Assembly (NCBI RefSeq): GCF_025154075.1
Contig: NZ_JAOAMU010000009.1
Location: forward strand, 62,001 to 126,000
Length of the DNA stretch: 64,000 nt
Source of the DNA: Chryseobacterium herbae
GTDB lineage: Bacteria > Bacteroidota > Bacteroidia > Flavobacteriales > Weeksellaceae
Reading direction: 5' to 3'
The notes beneath the pieces were generated by a model, which saw nothing but the letters and a program-made list of their open reading frames with translations, searched no databases and had not been told where the DNA came from. Position numbers and translations under genes: made by a program. Of the stretch, positions 42,487 to 52,287 are shown piece by piece; position 1 is the first letter of the stretch; each line of letters opens with the position of its first letter.

Positions 42487-43656
42487 TTAGCTTATTGCCC
42501 TTTTTGCTATATTGTTGTATGAAAATTTTTCCAATCCTTTATTTCTGGCATTTTCCAGCATTTTCATATATTCAGACTTATCATTAACCAGTACATTTTT
42601 AAACTCCTTATATATTTCATCTGCCGAGTCTTTATATAAAAATCTGCAATTTCCTCCTACATCCACATGAGTCATCCCATCCCAATGTTTGAAAAAGCTT
42701 GGTGTTCCGGATCCTACTGCCTGCTCCCACAATACGGAATGTGTACCAGGAAACAAAATAAGATCTGCTAGGATGAAATAATCTAAAATATCTTCCGCCG
42801 AAAGCCAATTTACAAAAATAATACCTCCTTTGGATTCTTCCAAAAGCTTTTCAAATACCTCTTTAATTTCGGGATTAACTGTTCCAAAAACAATTAGTTT
42901 TATGTTGGGAATTTCTTTATTTAACTGATTAAAAGCCTCCATAACCAAATGAATGTTTTTCAGGAAATCAATTTTCCCACCTGTAACCATTACAAAGTCG
43001 TCACCTAAGTTATATTTTGATCTGAGTTTCTCACCAATATTTTCTTTCATTTTTGTTTCAAAAACGACATCATCGATTCCCATTTCCAACAGCTCTATCT
43101 TTTCCGGGCTAATTTTATAAGCATCTCTTAAAAAGTCACAACGTAAAGGAGTCACTCCATAAAACTTCGTTACAAAGGGAGACAAAACCTTGCCATAGTA
43201 TCTCCAGATGATATGGTGGAATATATTTTTAGACAACCAGGTCTTTGCACTGTTGATATAATCTGTATGGCAATCCACATAAACTTTTACGTTTTTATGT
43301 TTTTTCAAATATTTCAGGACAACGGTTATATCCAAAAACGAATAATCATGAATAAATAATAAATCAGGTTTTTCCTCATATAAATATTTATTCAGATCTT
43401 TATAAATACGTAGAAAGCGGTTAAATTTATAGAAAGGTTTTTTATAGTCTATCCTTACTACTTTATAATTATCCTTACATATTTTAGAAGACTCCTCAGT
43501 AAGGAAATCCTGCTGCCCGTTGGAATTAAAGGTAACCAATGAAGCAAGTACAGTGACGTCATGCCCCTGTAAAGTATGGTATTTGGGAAGCATATTCTCC
43601 TGATAAGAATAATCATCAATATAAAAACTGGATAGGCACAGGTGGACTATTTTCAT
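42487..43656 (-). CDS. Glycosyltransferase family 4, paralogue B
   Basis: A 389-residue GT-B enzyme. TDYINSAKTWLSKNIFHHIIW, TPLRCDFLRDAYKIS, MVTGGKIDFLKNIHLVMEAFN, IVFGT and THSVLWEQAVG align one by one with the paralogue at 33.6-34.7 kb, over nearly the whole length. It should add one of the middle residues of the repeat unit in the cytoplasm. It lies one base after the downstream limit of the membrane polymerase-like gene and five bases before the acetyltransferase gene. Confidence 0.85.
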   Translation of the reverse strand: MKIVHLCLSSFYIDDYSYQENMLPKYHTLQGHDVTVLASLVTFNSNGQQDFLTEESSKICKDNYKVVRIDYKKPFYKFNRFLRIYKDLNKYLYEEKPDLLFIHDYSFLDITVVLKYLKKHKNVKVYVDCHTDYINSAKTWLSKNIFHHIIWRYYGKVLSPFVTKFYGVTPLRCDFLRDAYKISPEKIELLEMGIDDVVFETKMKENIGEKLRSKYNLGDDFVMVTGGKIDFLKNIHLVMEAFNQLNKEIPNIKLIVFGTVNPEIKEVFEKLLEESKGGIIFVNWLSAEDILDYFILADLILFPGTHSVLWEQAVGSGTPSFFKHWDGMTHVDVGGNCRFLYKDSADEIYKEFKNVLVNDKSEYMKMLENARNKGLEKFSYNNIAKRAIS

Positions 43657-43657
43657 C

Positions 43658-44917
43658 TTATTTACTTGATTTAAAAAATATAAAATATAAATTTAGAAAA
43701 ATAAAACCTCCACTCAAAAGAGAGGTAAATAACCCTACGTTTAATATAATAAAACAGAAGGGAATAAACAAAAGCCCCAACAGCAATCCATTGCTTGAAG
43801 AAATTTGTGACTTTGTAAATGCAAAATACAAGCCTAATATTATACAGATAAAGATAACTCCCGGTAATCCAAAACTGGCAATACCATCTGTAGCAATAAA
43901 GTTGGCATTTGCATTGGTTACTCCATCACCTACGAAATATTCTGAAACTTCAATACCTAGACTGTTCTTATATTTGTACCCTCCCGTAATGGCATTGACA
44001 ATGTTGATGTGAGAAAAATATGTTTTGTCATGTATTTTGAAAAATTCATTGTACTGATAGGTTAGCAAACCTGCGATACCAAAAGTTCTCATCAGTATAA
44101 CTGCTGAAAGCAGAAAGAAGCTTTTTGAAATTGCCATAAAGAGCAAACAAAGACCACTAAAAGCAAGTCCCAATGCATTAACAATTGAAGTACCCGGATG
44201 CTTTTTATATAAATAGTAAATAAGATAAATTACCAGAGGAATGAAAAGTGTGATTTTACTTGCACTTACTCCATATATAAATACCACTGAGAAGAAGCCA
44301 TATATGATCTGTGCTTTGTTTGATTTTATTAACCCAATAATAAAAATAAGTGGTCCGATAAAATAACTGATCCAGAGAATCAGATACCCACTGAGCACTG
44401 ATGATTCTTTTGCCACATCTCTCTGATCATATACTTTATCAAAGCTCACAATAGAATATACATCTCTGAACTCAAATAAAATATAAAGAATGATAAAGAA
44501 CGAGAAGAAGTATAAAACCCTTAGCTTCGGCGCGGGAAATTTTACAGAGGAAGTTACCTTTGGGAAATTAAGGCCTGAAAGTGTAAATATAAGCATAAAG
44601 CCTATAAACACAGGTAACTGATTAATCAATCTATCATACCAATCTCCATAATGAAACATAAAGGTAATCATGATTGGAATATACAAAAGGTAATAAAATA
44701 TAGTAAAAGAGACTTCTATAAATAGATATTTTCTTTTATTGATTAAGGCAATCGGCAGAATAATCATCACATAAGTAATGATTAAGCTGAAAGTATCCAC
44801 ATCCTTCTTCATGTAACCTAAATAGTCAAAATACTTATACAGATAATCGGTGTGGATATACTGATAAATAAAACTAAAAAGGAGTATTGAAAAAAATTCT
44901 TTATACCGTTTGAACAT
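43658..44917 (-). CDS. Repeat-unit polymerase-like membrane protein (Wzy)
   Basis: A 419-residue protein with about 11-12 predicted helices and little else. A large loop around residues 285-345 (FFKIHDKTYFSHINIVNAITGG ... VGDGVTNANANFIATDG) followed by FGLPGVIFICIILG is typical of oligosaccharide repeat unit polymerases. It overlaps the flippase gene by 17 bases. It differs in layout from the other polymerase-like protein at 29.7-30.9 kb, so one may be Wzy and the other a ligase. Confidence 0.8.
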   Translation of the reverse strand: MFKRYKEFFSILLFSFIYQYIHTDYLYKYFDYLGYMKKDVDTFSLIITYVMIILPIALINKRKYLFIEVSFTIFYYLLYIPIMITFMFHYGDWYDRLINQLPVFIGFMLIFTLSGLNFPKVTSSVKFPAPKLRVLYFFSFFIILYILFEFRDVYSIVSFDKVYDQRDVAKESSVLSGYLILWISYFIGPLIFIIGLIKSNKAQIIYGFFSVVFIYGVSASKITLFIPLVIYLIYYLYKKHPGTSIVNALGLAFSGLCLLFMAISKSFFLLSAVILMRTFGIAGLLTYQYNEFFKIHDKTYFSHINIVNAITGGYKYKNSLGIEVSEYFVGDGVTNANANFIATDGIASFGLPGVIFICIILGLYFAFTKSQISSSNGLLLGLLFIPFCFIILNVGLFTSLLSGGFIFLNLYFIFFKSSK

Positions 44918-46112
44918 TTTTTACTTTTACAATTTTTATAAAACAATAACATGAAATGGCCGAAAAAATCATCATAACTACTGATAAAACGACCAAAAAG
45001 GTTTCAAATTGCCATTTAAGCAGATAAGCTCCCAAATATATCATTAATGTTAGAAACAATTGTATAACATTAAGTTTCAAAAGAAGTTTTTTCTTATCAA
45101 AAACCAGTGGAATATTGCTTAAAGGAATAAAGAAAAATTGTGATACTGCATAAAAAATAATTAAAACAGAGATGTTCTCTATTCCGCTCCATCTGGAAAT
45201 ATCTACAAAATTTTTAAGCTGGAATACAAAAAACTCCAAAATTGGGAAACAAATCAAGCAGCTTATTAAAAGCCACAAAAGAATTTTATTCACTTCCTTT
45301 TTTATGGCCGTATAATCTCCACTAAAATATAATTTCGATAAACTATTCCTTAATAATGCTCCTGTAACAGTTCCAATAATGATAGAGGGTAGCAATAGAA
45401 TTCTCAACGCAAAAGAAAATAATCCTACGTTTGCACTGTTATAAAGATAAGAAAGTAGTATAGGATGGAAATACATGATGAGAATCGTAGCAATAGAACT
45501 CGGAAATATATATTTTACAAAAGATCTATTTTCATGAAAAATTTTCTTTAAAGATGGCAGGGAAAAAACGAAATATTCCTTTCCTTTCTTTAACATCCAA
45601 AATATATAAAATAGAGTTACAAGCCAGGAAGAAATGGTGTATGCGAATATAAGTGCATGATCTCCTTTTATCAGTAAAAGAAAAATTAAATTCAGTAAAG
45701 CTGTCAAAACCGGTAAAATACCGTTCAGCAAATGGTTTTCTTCAAACAAAATAAATTGCTGAATACTACCATTCATAGCTATGGTTATAGACATTGCAAT
45801 CAATATAAAAAGATCTATATTGGGTTCAAATGCAAAGTAAAGTACCGACATAATAATATTTGTCAGAAGACTTACAAATATGGTCAGACTCAGTTTTTCA
45901 ATAGCCGATTTTGAATCTTTTGATATAGCTACAGAAAGCTCAAACTTTAAAGTAGACAATGAGCCAATGATGGAGGTTACTGAAAGAACAAGACTAAAAT
46001 ACCCAAAGCTGTCCGGTGAAAAATGATATAAAATATAAAGCGTAGTAAGCAATGTAATAACCTGAGACAATGCTGTTCCCAAATAATAAACTAAATTGTC
46101 CTTATTAATCAT
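44901..46112 (-). CDS. wzx: Repeat-unit flippase (Wzx)
   Basis: A 403-residue membrane protein of the MOP/polysaccharide-transporter type with about 12 helices. The start LVYYLGTALSQVITLLTTLYILYHFSPDSFGYFSLVLSV resembles the first two helices of Wzx proteins, and ALRILLLPSIIIGTVTGALLRNSLSKLY (about 235-262) the central part. It should flip the lipid-linked repeat unit across the inner membrane. It overlaps both neighbours (8 bases upstream, 17 downstream), fitting a tightly coupled operon. Confidence 0.87.
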   Translation of the reverse strand: MINKDNLVYYLGTALSQVITLLTTLYILYHFSPDSFGYFSLVLSVTSIIGSLSTLKFELSVAISKDSKSAIEKLSLTIFVSLLTNIIMSVLYFAFEPNIDLFILIAMSITIAMNGSIQQFILFEENHLLNGILPVLTALLNLIFLLLIKGDHALIFAYTISSWLVTLFYIFWMLKKGKEYFVFSLPSLKKIFHENRSFVKYIFPSSIATILIMYFHPILLSYLYNSANVGLFSFALRILLLPSIIIGTVTGALLRNSLSKLYFSGDYTAIKKEVNKILLWLLISCLICFPILEFFVFQLKNFVDISRWSGIENISVLIIFYAVSQFFFIPLSNIPLVFDKKKLLLKLNVIQLFLTLMIYLGAYLLKWQFETFLVVLSVVMMIFSAISCYCFIKIVKVKNVQTV

Positions 46113-46800
46113 TACTAAATTTTTTATTAAAAAACGCTTCGTTCTTTAAAATTTCTGTTTTATCCCATTCCCACCATTTCGAAGCTTCAAGTTCACTGAT
46201 AGATTCGCTGCTGAATCTTTCTCTTATTTTTTTTGCCGGATTTCCTGCAACAATTGCGTAGGGTTCAACATCTTTTGTGACAACCGATCCTGCGCCAATT
46301 ATAGCTCCTCTTCCTATTTTAACTCCTGATAATATCACAGAATTCGATCCAATCCAAACGTCATCTTCAATAATGATACTGCCTTTGGAAATTAAATCGC
46401 TTTCATGGGAACGAAAAAAATGCGCCTGCATATTGTAAGTTGTTGCCAAGTCATAATTATGGTAAAACTCCTGTATCACAACATTGGATGCGATAGAACA
46501 GAATGAACCGATAATTACCTGATTCACTTCGGCACAAATTCTTGTGGATGGACCACTGATACTTGTATATTTTCCAATAATAACCTTTCCAAAAACCTCA
46601 GGCTTATTAAAAAAGGTGACACCATCATTTAATGCAACGCCTGTTCCCAGCAAAGCATCTCTAAGGTTCACATCTTTTAATTTGCTTTTAATCAGATAAA
46701 AAAATACATTATGAGACATACTCACATTAAAGCTGCACTTTATCCTTTTAAAAATATTAATAAATAATGCAAAAAAAAGGTTGGCAATAAATCTTTTCAT
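46105..46800 (-). CDS. CatB-type hexapeptide O-acetyltransferase B
   Basis: A 231-residue left-handed beta-helix acetyltransferase. IGKYTSISGPSTRI, IIGSFCSIASNVVIQEFYHNYD (about 97-118), IEDDVWIGSNSVILSGVKIGRGAIIGAGSVV and EPYAIVAGNPAKKIRERF (about 184-201) are family features. It is a paralogue of the enzyme at 41.9-42.5 kb. The N-terminus (about 1-25) is hydrophobic and basic and might touch the membrane. The target sugar is unknown. Confidence 0.83.
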   Translation of the reverse strand: MKRFIANLFFALFINIFKRIKCSFNVSMSHNVFFYLIKSKLKDVNLRDALLGTGVALNDGVTFFNKPEVFGKVIIGKYTSISGPSTRICAEVNQVIIGSFCSIASNVVIQEFYHNYDLATTYNMQAHFFRSHESDLISKGSIIIEDDVWIGSNSVILSGVKIGRGAIIGAGSVVTKDVEPYAIVAGNPAKKIRERFSSESISELEASKWWEWDKTEILKNEAFFNKKFSND

Positions 46801-46805
46801 ACTAA

Positions 46806-47819
46806 TTATTTCTTGAGTGCATATATCCTTTCGATAATATCTACTATCTTCAGTCCCTCAAGGGCATTCGTAGTAATCGCACTTCTATTTTTCAAAACAT
46901 CTACCACATTATCTATCACATAATGATGATTTGCAGCAGCTCCTTTATAAGCTCCAAAGCTTCGCATTGAATTTACATCAGCCAGTTCCGGCATTACATA
47001 GTCCTTTACATTACAAATCTCTACTTTATCCATATACTGACCTCCAATTTTCACAGATCCATTTTCAGCTATTATAGTCATGGAACTTTCCAGGTTTTGG
47101 TTCCATACTGAAGTAGAATAATTTAATGTTCCCATTCCACCATCTACAAAATCAAAATTGATAAAACCAGAATCTTCAAAATCTGTTAAATTTTTATGAT
47201 TAAAATCTGCAAATTTCGCATGAATATTAGTAATATCTCCAAATAGCCAATACAAGATATCAATAAAATGGGAGAACTGTGTAAACAAAGTTCCTCCGTC
47301 TAATTTTTCTTTACCATGCCATGATTCTGTTTTGTAATATCTTTCATCCCTGTTCCAGAAACAATTGAGTTGAACCATATATATTTCACCCAATTTTCCA
47401 CTGTCAATCATTTCTTTGATCCAAGTGGAAGGAGGAGAATATCGATTTTGCATGACAACAAAAATCTGTCTGTGTCTGTTAAGTGATTTAAAGACCAGTT
47501 TTTCAGCATCCTGTCTATTAAGAGCCATCGGCTTTTCTATAACTACATGTTTCCCTTCATCCAGAGCATTTGATGCGTGTTCAAAATGCAGCCCGTTTGG
47601 TGAAGCAACCACAATAACATCTGATTCAATATTTGAATCTAAAAAATCTTCCCATGATGAAAAAAAAGGAACATTATAGTTTTCTACATCTAATGAGTTA
47701 CTTTCTTTAAAATCTATCAATGCTACCAATTCACATTCAGGATTTATAGAAATCATATCCGCATGTTTCTTCCCAATGTAACCACACCCTATAATGGCGA
47801 ATTTAACCTTATCTTTCAT
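46806..47819 (-). CDS. Gfo/Idh/MocA oxidoreductase (WbpB/WlbA-like)
   Basis: A 337-residue NAD-dependent sugar oxidoreductase. FAIIGCGYIGKKHADMI (7-23) is the Rossmann loop, and EKPMALNRQDAE (about 96-107) contains the catalytic Lys of the EKP motif. The segment GGTLFTQFSHFIDILYWLFGD (about 175-195) carries the catalytic His. Located between WbpD- and TviB-like genes, it most likely oxidises C3 of UDP-GlcNAc-uronic acid, as WbpB/WlbA do. The expected 3-aminotransferase of the WbpE type is not recognisable next to it. Confidence 0.87.
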   Translation of the reverse strand: MKDKVKFAIIGCGYIGKKHADMISINPECELVALIDFKESNSLDVENYNVPFFSSWEDFLDSNIESDVIVVASPNGLHFEHASNALDEGKHVVIEKPMALNRQDAEKLVFKSLNRHRQIFVVMQNRYSPPSTWIKEMIDSGKLGEIYMVQLNCFWNRDERYYKTESWHGKEKLDGGTLFTQFSHFIDILYWLFGDITNIHAKFADFNHKNLTDFEDSGFINFDFVDGGMGTLNYSTSVWNQNLESSMTIIAENGSVKIGGQYMDKVEICNVKDYVMPELADVNSMRSFGAYKGAAANHHYVIDNVVDVLKNRSAITTNALEGLKIVDIIERIYALKK

Positions 47820-47910
47820 ATAAAGTAATTTAACTGTACTATTCTGCGGCCTGCAAAACTTCTCAAATAAAGCTTACGCTAGTCAATACCGTTATTTTTT
47901 TTCGGTACGA

Positions 47911-48495
47911 TCAAACCAGGATCCTTGAAACTATATTATCTATAAGTTGGTATTTCTGTCCACTTTCCTCACATACTGCTGTTCCTTTTTCATCGAAAAT
48001 AAGTTGGTGTCCATATTCACTCATCCATCCAATCTGTCTTGCGGGGTTTCCCATTACCAAAGCATAATCGGGTACCTCTTTTGTTACTACAGCACCGGCT
48101 CCAATAAAAGCATATCTTCCGATGGTATTTCCGCAAATAATTGTTGCATTGGCACCAATGGTTGCCCCTTTACCTACATGAGTTTTCATGTATTCTTTCT
48201 TTCTGCTTACAGCACTCCTGGGATTAATCAAATTGGTAAAAACCATTGAGGGCCCCAAGAAGACATCATCGTCACATGTTACTCCTTCATAGATGGAAAC
48301 GTTATTTTGAACTTTGACATTATTACCTAAAACTACTTTAGGAGAAATCACCACATTTTGTCCAATATTACATCTTTCACCTAAAATACAGTTGAGCATA
48401 ATATGAGAAAAAGCCCAAATTTTTGTTCCTTTTCCAATTGTACATTCACCGTCTATAATGGCTGTTTCATGTACAAAAAAATCAGTTTGGTCCAT
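47911..48495 (-). CDS. wbpD: UDP-2-acetamido-3-amino-glucuronate N-acetyltransferase (WbpD-like)
   Basis: A 194-residue hexapeptide-repeat acetyltransferase. KIWAFSHIMLNCILGERCNIGQNVVISP (about 25-52), VSIYEGVTCDDDVFLGPSMVFTNLINPRS (about 66-94) and ALVMGNPARQIGWMSEYG (about 148-165) closely follow WbpD/WlbB, which acetylates the 3-amino group of UDP-GlcNAc3NA. It lies next to the WbpB-like oxidoreductase. An alternative substrate would be another amino sugar in this locus. Confidence 0.88.
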   Translation of the reverse strand: MDQTDFFVHETAIIDGECTIGKGTKIWAFSHIMLNCILGERCNIGQNVVISPKVVLGNNVKVQNNVSIYEGVTCDDDVFLGPSMVFTNLINPRSAVSRKKEYMKTHVGKGATIGANATIICGNTIGRYAFIGAGAVVTKEVPDYALVMGNPARQIGWMSEYGHQLIFDEKGTAVCEESGQKYQLIDNIVSRILV

Positions 48496-48591
48496 ATTAC
48501 ACTTTAAAATATATCAAGAAGGAATTATACAATTGAAGCTTATAACAATGATATTTCGTTTCAACAATAAAGTATTTCGGGGCTTATCTTT

Positions 48592-49887
48592 CTATAGCCT
48601 TCCGTCTACCAAGTTTCTGTCCAGACATGCCTTGGTGTCAAAAACCACTGCATTGTCTTTCTTCAGCTCGTTAAGGTCCATAGTAAGAAATTCATTATGA
48701 GAAACAGCTATAATGATGGATTCATACTTTTTGTTTTTCTGAAGAGTATCAAGAATATCAATTCCATATTCATGTTTTACTTCTTCCGTACTTGCCCATG
48801 GATCATAGATATCTACATTGATTCCGTAATCTGTAAGTTCTTTATAAATATCAACCACCTTTGTGTTTCTTACGTCAGGACAGTTCTCTTTAAAGGTAAC
48901 TCCCAAGATCAGTGCATTTGAATCTTTGATTACACCTCCTTTTGCAATAAGAAGTTTTACCACTTTAGAAGCAACAAATTTTGCAATAGAGTCATTGACA
49001 CGTCTTCCTGACAATATAACATCGGGATGATATCCTAACTGTTCGGCTTTATGAGCCAGATAGTATGGGTCTACCGAGATACAGTGCCCTCCTACTAAAC
49101 CAGGTTTATACTTAAGAAAGTTATATTTTGTTCCTGCAGCTTCCAATACATCATTGGTATCAATGCCAATTCTGTCAAAAATTAAAGCAAGTTCATTCAC
49201 AAAAGAAATGTTAACATCACGCTGTGCATTTTCTATTGCCTTTGATGCTTCTGCTACTTTAAGACTTGGTGCTTTATGCGTTCCTGCAGTAATAATTTTT
49301 TTATATAGCTGGTCTACTTCTTCAGCAATATCTTCAGTAGATCCTGAAGTTACTTTTTTCACACTGGTAAGGGTGTTTACTTTATCACCCGGATTGATTC
49401 TTTCCGGAGAATAGCCTACAAAAAAGTCTTCGTTGAATTTAAGTCCTGAATGTTTTTCCAGAACCGGTACACATTCTTCTTCTGTACAGCCAGGGAAAAC
49501 CGTAGATTCATAAATAATAATGTCATCTTTCTTAATAATCCCTCCAAGCATTTTAGATGCAGAAATAAGAGGGTTTAAGTCTGGAGCATTATATCTGTCA
49601 ATAGGTGTTGGAACTGTTACGATAAAAACATTAGCATCCGCAATTTCAGACAATTGGCTGGTTGCTTTATATCCTAAACTCCCGTTGGACTCTTTATATT
49701 TTTTTAAACCTTCATTGAGTTTTTCAATTTCAGCTTCAAGTGTTATATCTAACCCATCATTAAGCTGATCCACTCTTAGTACATTAATATCAAATCCTAA
49801 AACAGGATAATGACTGGCAAATTCTAAAGATAAAGGCAGCCCTACATAGCCTTGCCCAATAACCGCTATTTTATATGTTTTTATCAT
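48592..49887 (-). CDS. tviB: UDP-HexNAc C6-dehydrogenase (TviB/WbpO-like)
   Basis: A 431-residue UDP-sugar dehydrogenase that oxidises C6 of UDP-GlcNAc or UDP-GalNAc to the uronic acid in two NAD-dependent steps. AVIGQGYVGLPLSLEF (8-23), TVPTPID (about 95-101), the ESTVFPGCTEE segment (about 127-137), the Lys-Asn segment EASKAIENAQRDVNI (about 210-224) and catalytic Cys in GLVGGHCISVDPYYL (about 263-277) are all present. Start LSLEFASHYPVLGFDI resembles TviB. It overlaps the wzc stop by one base (TAATG). It supplies the uronic acid for the WbpB/WbpD-like steps. Confidence 0.93.
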   Translation of the reverse strand: MIKTYKIAVIGQGYVGLPLSLEFASHYPVLGFDINVLRVDQLNDGLDITLEAEIEKLNEGLKKYKESNGSLGYKATSQLSEIADANVFIVTVPTPIDRYNAPDLNPLISASKMLGGIIKKDDIIIYESTVFPGCTEEECVPVLEKHSGLKFNEDFFVGYSPERINPGDKVNTLTSVKKVTSGSTEDIAEEVDQLYKKIITAGTHKAPSLKVAEASKAIENAQRDVNISFVNELALIFDRIGIDTNDVLEAAGTKYNFLKYKPGLVGGHCISVDPYYLAHKAEQLGYHPDVILSGRRVNDSIAKFVASKVVKLLIAKGGVIKDSNALILGVTFKENCPDVRNTKVVDIYKELTDYGINVDIYDPWASTEEVKHEYGIDILDTLQKNKKYESIIIAVSHNEFLTMDLNELKKDNAVVFDTKACLDRNLVDGRL

Positions 49888-52280
49888 TAGCTAAATTTAT
49901 TTTTAATTTTTTCAAACCATGTCTGTTCTTTGTGGTTATTATATCCATAACCATACTTATTATTGTATCCTAAGTTTTCGCTGCTTACATCATTTAGAAC
50001 AAATCCAACATTTTTAATCTTACTGGCATCAATATTATTATTGGCGAATTCCAGAAGTGCTTTCTCAGTATATTTAGATCTTGAAACATAAATAGTTACA
50101 TCAGCAAGCTCAGCAATCAGGAATGTATCTGTTACCAGAAGAAGCGGTGCAGTATCCAAGATAATATATTCGTATTTTTCCTTCAACTCATTTAAAAGTG
50201 CTTCATATCGGCCATTAGACAGTAATTCAGTCGGGTTTGGCGGAATCATTCCAGAATAGATAACATCTAAATGAGGATTGAAAGATGATACATGAATAAT
50301 TTCTTCCAACTTGGTCTGATCACTGTAAAGATACTCAGTAAGCCCAGTAAGCCCTTTTCTAGCAGGATTATATCTCTGAAGCTGTGGGTTTCTAATATCT
50401 GAACCTATAATAATGGCTTTTTTCTTAGGATTAGCTAATGTTAAAGCTAAATTCACTGAGGCAAACGTTTTCCCTTCTCCCTTTACCGTTGATGTAACAA
50501 ATACAACTTTGCTTTTCTTTTCTTTAGGAAGCATAAAGTTCATATTTGTAATAAGAATTCTGAAAGCTTCTGCCATAGGATTAATATCATTCATCTGAAC
50601 AATATCTGAATCTCCTTTTTCAAGACTTGGCAATTCTGCAATGACAGGGGCATGAACTAATTTCTCCAGGTCATGTTTAGTAACTACCTTATTATTAAGA
50701 AGCAGTCTCAGGTAAATAATGATAAAAGGAAGCAATAATCCAAGGGCTAAAGCAGCCATAAGAACTGCACTGCTTTTAGGAGAGACAGGAGCAGGAGATG
50801 CATATGCTGCGTCAACTACTTTTGCCTTAGGTGCTACAATAGATTGTGCAATGGCAGTTTCTTCTCTTTTTTGAAGGAGTAAAAGATATAAATTTTCTTT
50901 TATCTGCTGTTGTCTTTCTATGCTTCTAAACATTTTTTCGATTGAAGGAAGCTTTGAAATCTTTCCGGAAACGTTATTCTGTTCACCTAAGTATTCGTTT
51001 CTTGCAAGTTCAAGACCAACTTTATTTCTCTGAAGGCTTTGCGTAATTGAGCTTCGCACAGAATTGATCTGTTTCGTAACATCCACTACCGTAGGGTTTT
51101 CATCAGTAGCAGATTCAAGAAGTCTGTTTCTTTGTAAAATAAGCTGGTTATATGTAGAAATACCATTGGTAGCTTCGGGGTTGTTTAATCCTACATTAGC
51201 CGGAAGAATCTGGTATTGTCCTTGTTTTGACACATAACCTATAAGAGCATTTGTAAGCTCCAATTGAGCATCTACATCCAGCTGTTTTGCTCTTGCAGCA
51301 GCAGAACTTTCTAAATTAATTTTAGCTTCAGTTTCTAAATCGGTAAGATTATTTTTCGCTTTAAAACTTTCTTTTTGATTCTCAACTTCACCAAGTTCAC
51401 CTGACAGCTTTTTAATTCTATCTTCAATAAAGTTAAGAGTCTTTCCTGATTCTGAATTTTTATCAGAAATAGCATCGTTATTATAAGCTATTACCAGAGT
51501 ATTAAGAACATCTTTGGCTTTTGAAATCTGAGGATATTTCAGTCCCAGTTTAACGATAGTTGCATCTTTGGTGGCAAGGGTCACATCAAGAGCACCTTGA
51601 AGACTGTTTACTTTTGCTTCCAACGTAGAAATTTGAAGTAACAGGTTTTTTGTGTCTACTCCTTTAATTTCAGCCGGATTAAATTTTGGATTCTTTGTTA
51701 TAATGATATTAGCAAACGGAAGACCAATTGTTTTTCCATAAGTAGTAACAATTTCCTTATCTAATTTTTCAGAACTAATAATCAGCTTTTCATTATCGAT
51801 TGTTAATTTTACAGTATTAGTGGGACCTTTACCTTGTTTTTCAGAAATCACCTTTATATCAACAGGAGAAGTTTCTTTATATAATTCTAAAGTAGTAACT
51901 CTGCCTTTTGCAATAATATTTGTCTGAAGATTCTGATTGATAACCACCTCCCGCATCATCTTTTTAGACTTTAGTATCTCTACTTCATTGGCGATACTGT
52001 TGGTTTTTAATCCACCTAGACCGGATAGGTCGGGCAAAATTCCAAGATCATTAGGTACTGGTGAAGAAGAATTTTTGGCATCTTTTATCAGTATTGTAGA
52101 CTGTACGTCATATACCGGCACCATGAACTTTAGTGAAATATATCCTATAATAAGTGCTGCAAATGCACTTAGAAAAAACCAAGGCCACTTCCGGAGAAAC
52201 GGTTTTATGATTTCGTTAATATTAATATTGCTTGAACTGCTTTCTGCTTCTGAAAATTGTGAAGGCTGCTGGTTATCCAT
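49887..52280 (-). CDS. wzc: Polysaccharide co-polymerase and BY-kinase (Wzc-like)
   Basis: A 797-residue inner-membrane protein. Residues about 25-50 form the first helix. A Wzz-type periplasmic coiled-coil domain (about 50-490) follows, then a second helix near 505-525. The cytoplasmic tyrosine kinase has Walker A TSTVKGEGKTFASVNL (about 590-605) and Walker A' IIGSDIRNPQLQRY (about 619-632). A tyrosine cluster near the C-terminus (GYNNKYGYGYNNH) is the likely autophosphorylation site. With Wza it controls chain length and export. An ATG at 52280 was chosen over the adjacent TTG. Confidence 0.93.
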   Translation of the reverse strand: MDNQQPSQFSEAESSSSNININEIIKPFLRKWPWFFLSAFAALIIGYISLKFMVPVYDVQSTILIKDAKNSSSPVPNDLGILPDLSGLGGLKTNSIANEVEILKSKKMMREVVINQNLQTNIIAKGRVTTLELYKETSPVDIKVISEKQGKGPTNTVKLTIDNEKLIISSEKLDKEIVTTYGKTIGLPFANIIITKNPKFNPAEIKGVDTKNLLLQISTLEAKVNSLQGALDVTLATKDATIVKLGLKYPQISKAKDVLNTLVIAYNNDAISDKNSESGKTLNFIEDRIKKLSGELGEVENQKESFKAKNNLTDLETEAKINLESSAAARAKQLDVDAQLELTNALIGYVSKQGQYQILPANVGLNNPEATNGISTYNQLILQRNRLLESATDENPTVVDVTKQINSVRSSITQSLQRNKVGLELARNEYLGEQNNVSGKISKLPSIEKMFRSIERQQQIKENLYLLLLQKREETAIAQSIVAPKAKVVDAAYASPAPVSPKSSAVLMAALALGLLLPFIIIYLRLLLNNKVVTKHDLEKLVHAPVIAELPSLEKGDSDIVQMNDINPMAEAFRILITNMNFMLPKEKKSKVVFVTSTVKGEGKTFASVNLALTLANPKKKAIIIGSDIRNPQLQRYNPARKGLTGLTEYLYSDQTKLEEIIHVSSFNPHLDVIYSGMIPPNPTELLSNGRYEALLNELKEKYEYIILDTAPLLLVTDTFLIAELADVTIYVSRSKYTEKALLEFANNNIDASKIKNVGFVLNDVSSENLGYNNKYGYGYNNHKEQTWFEKIKNKFS

Positions 52281-52287
52281 CAATTTT

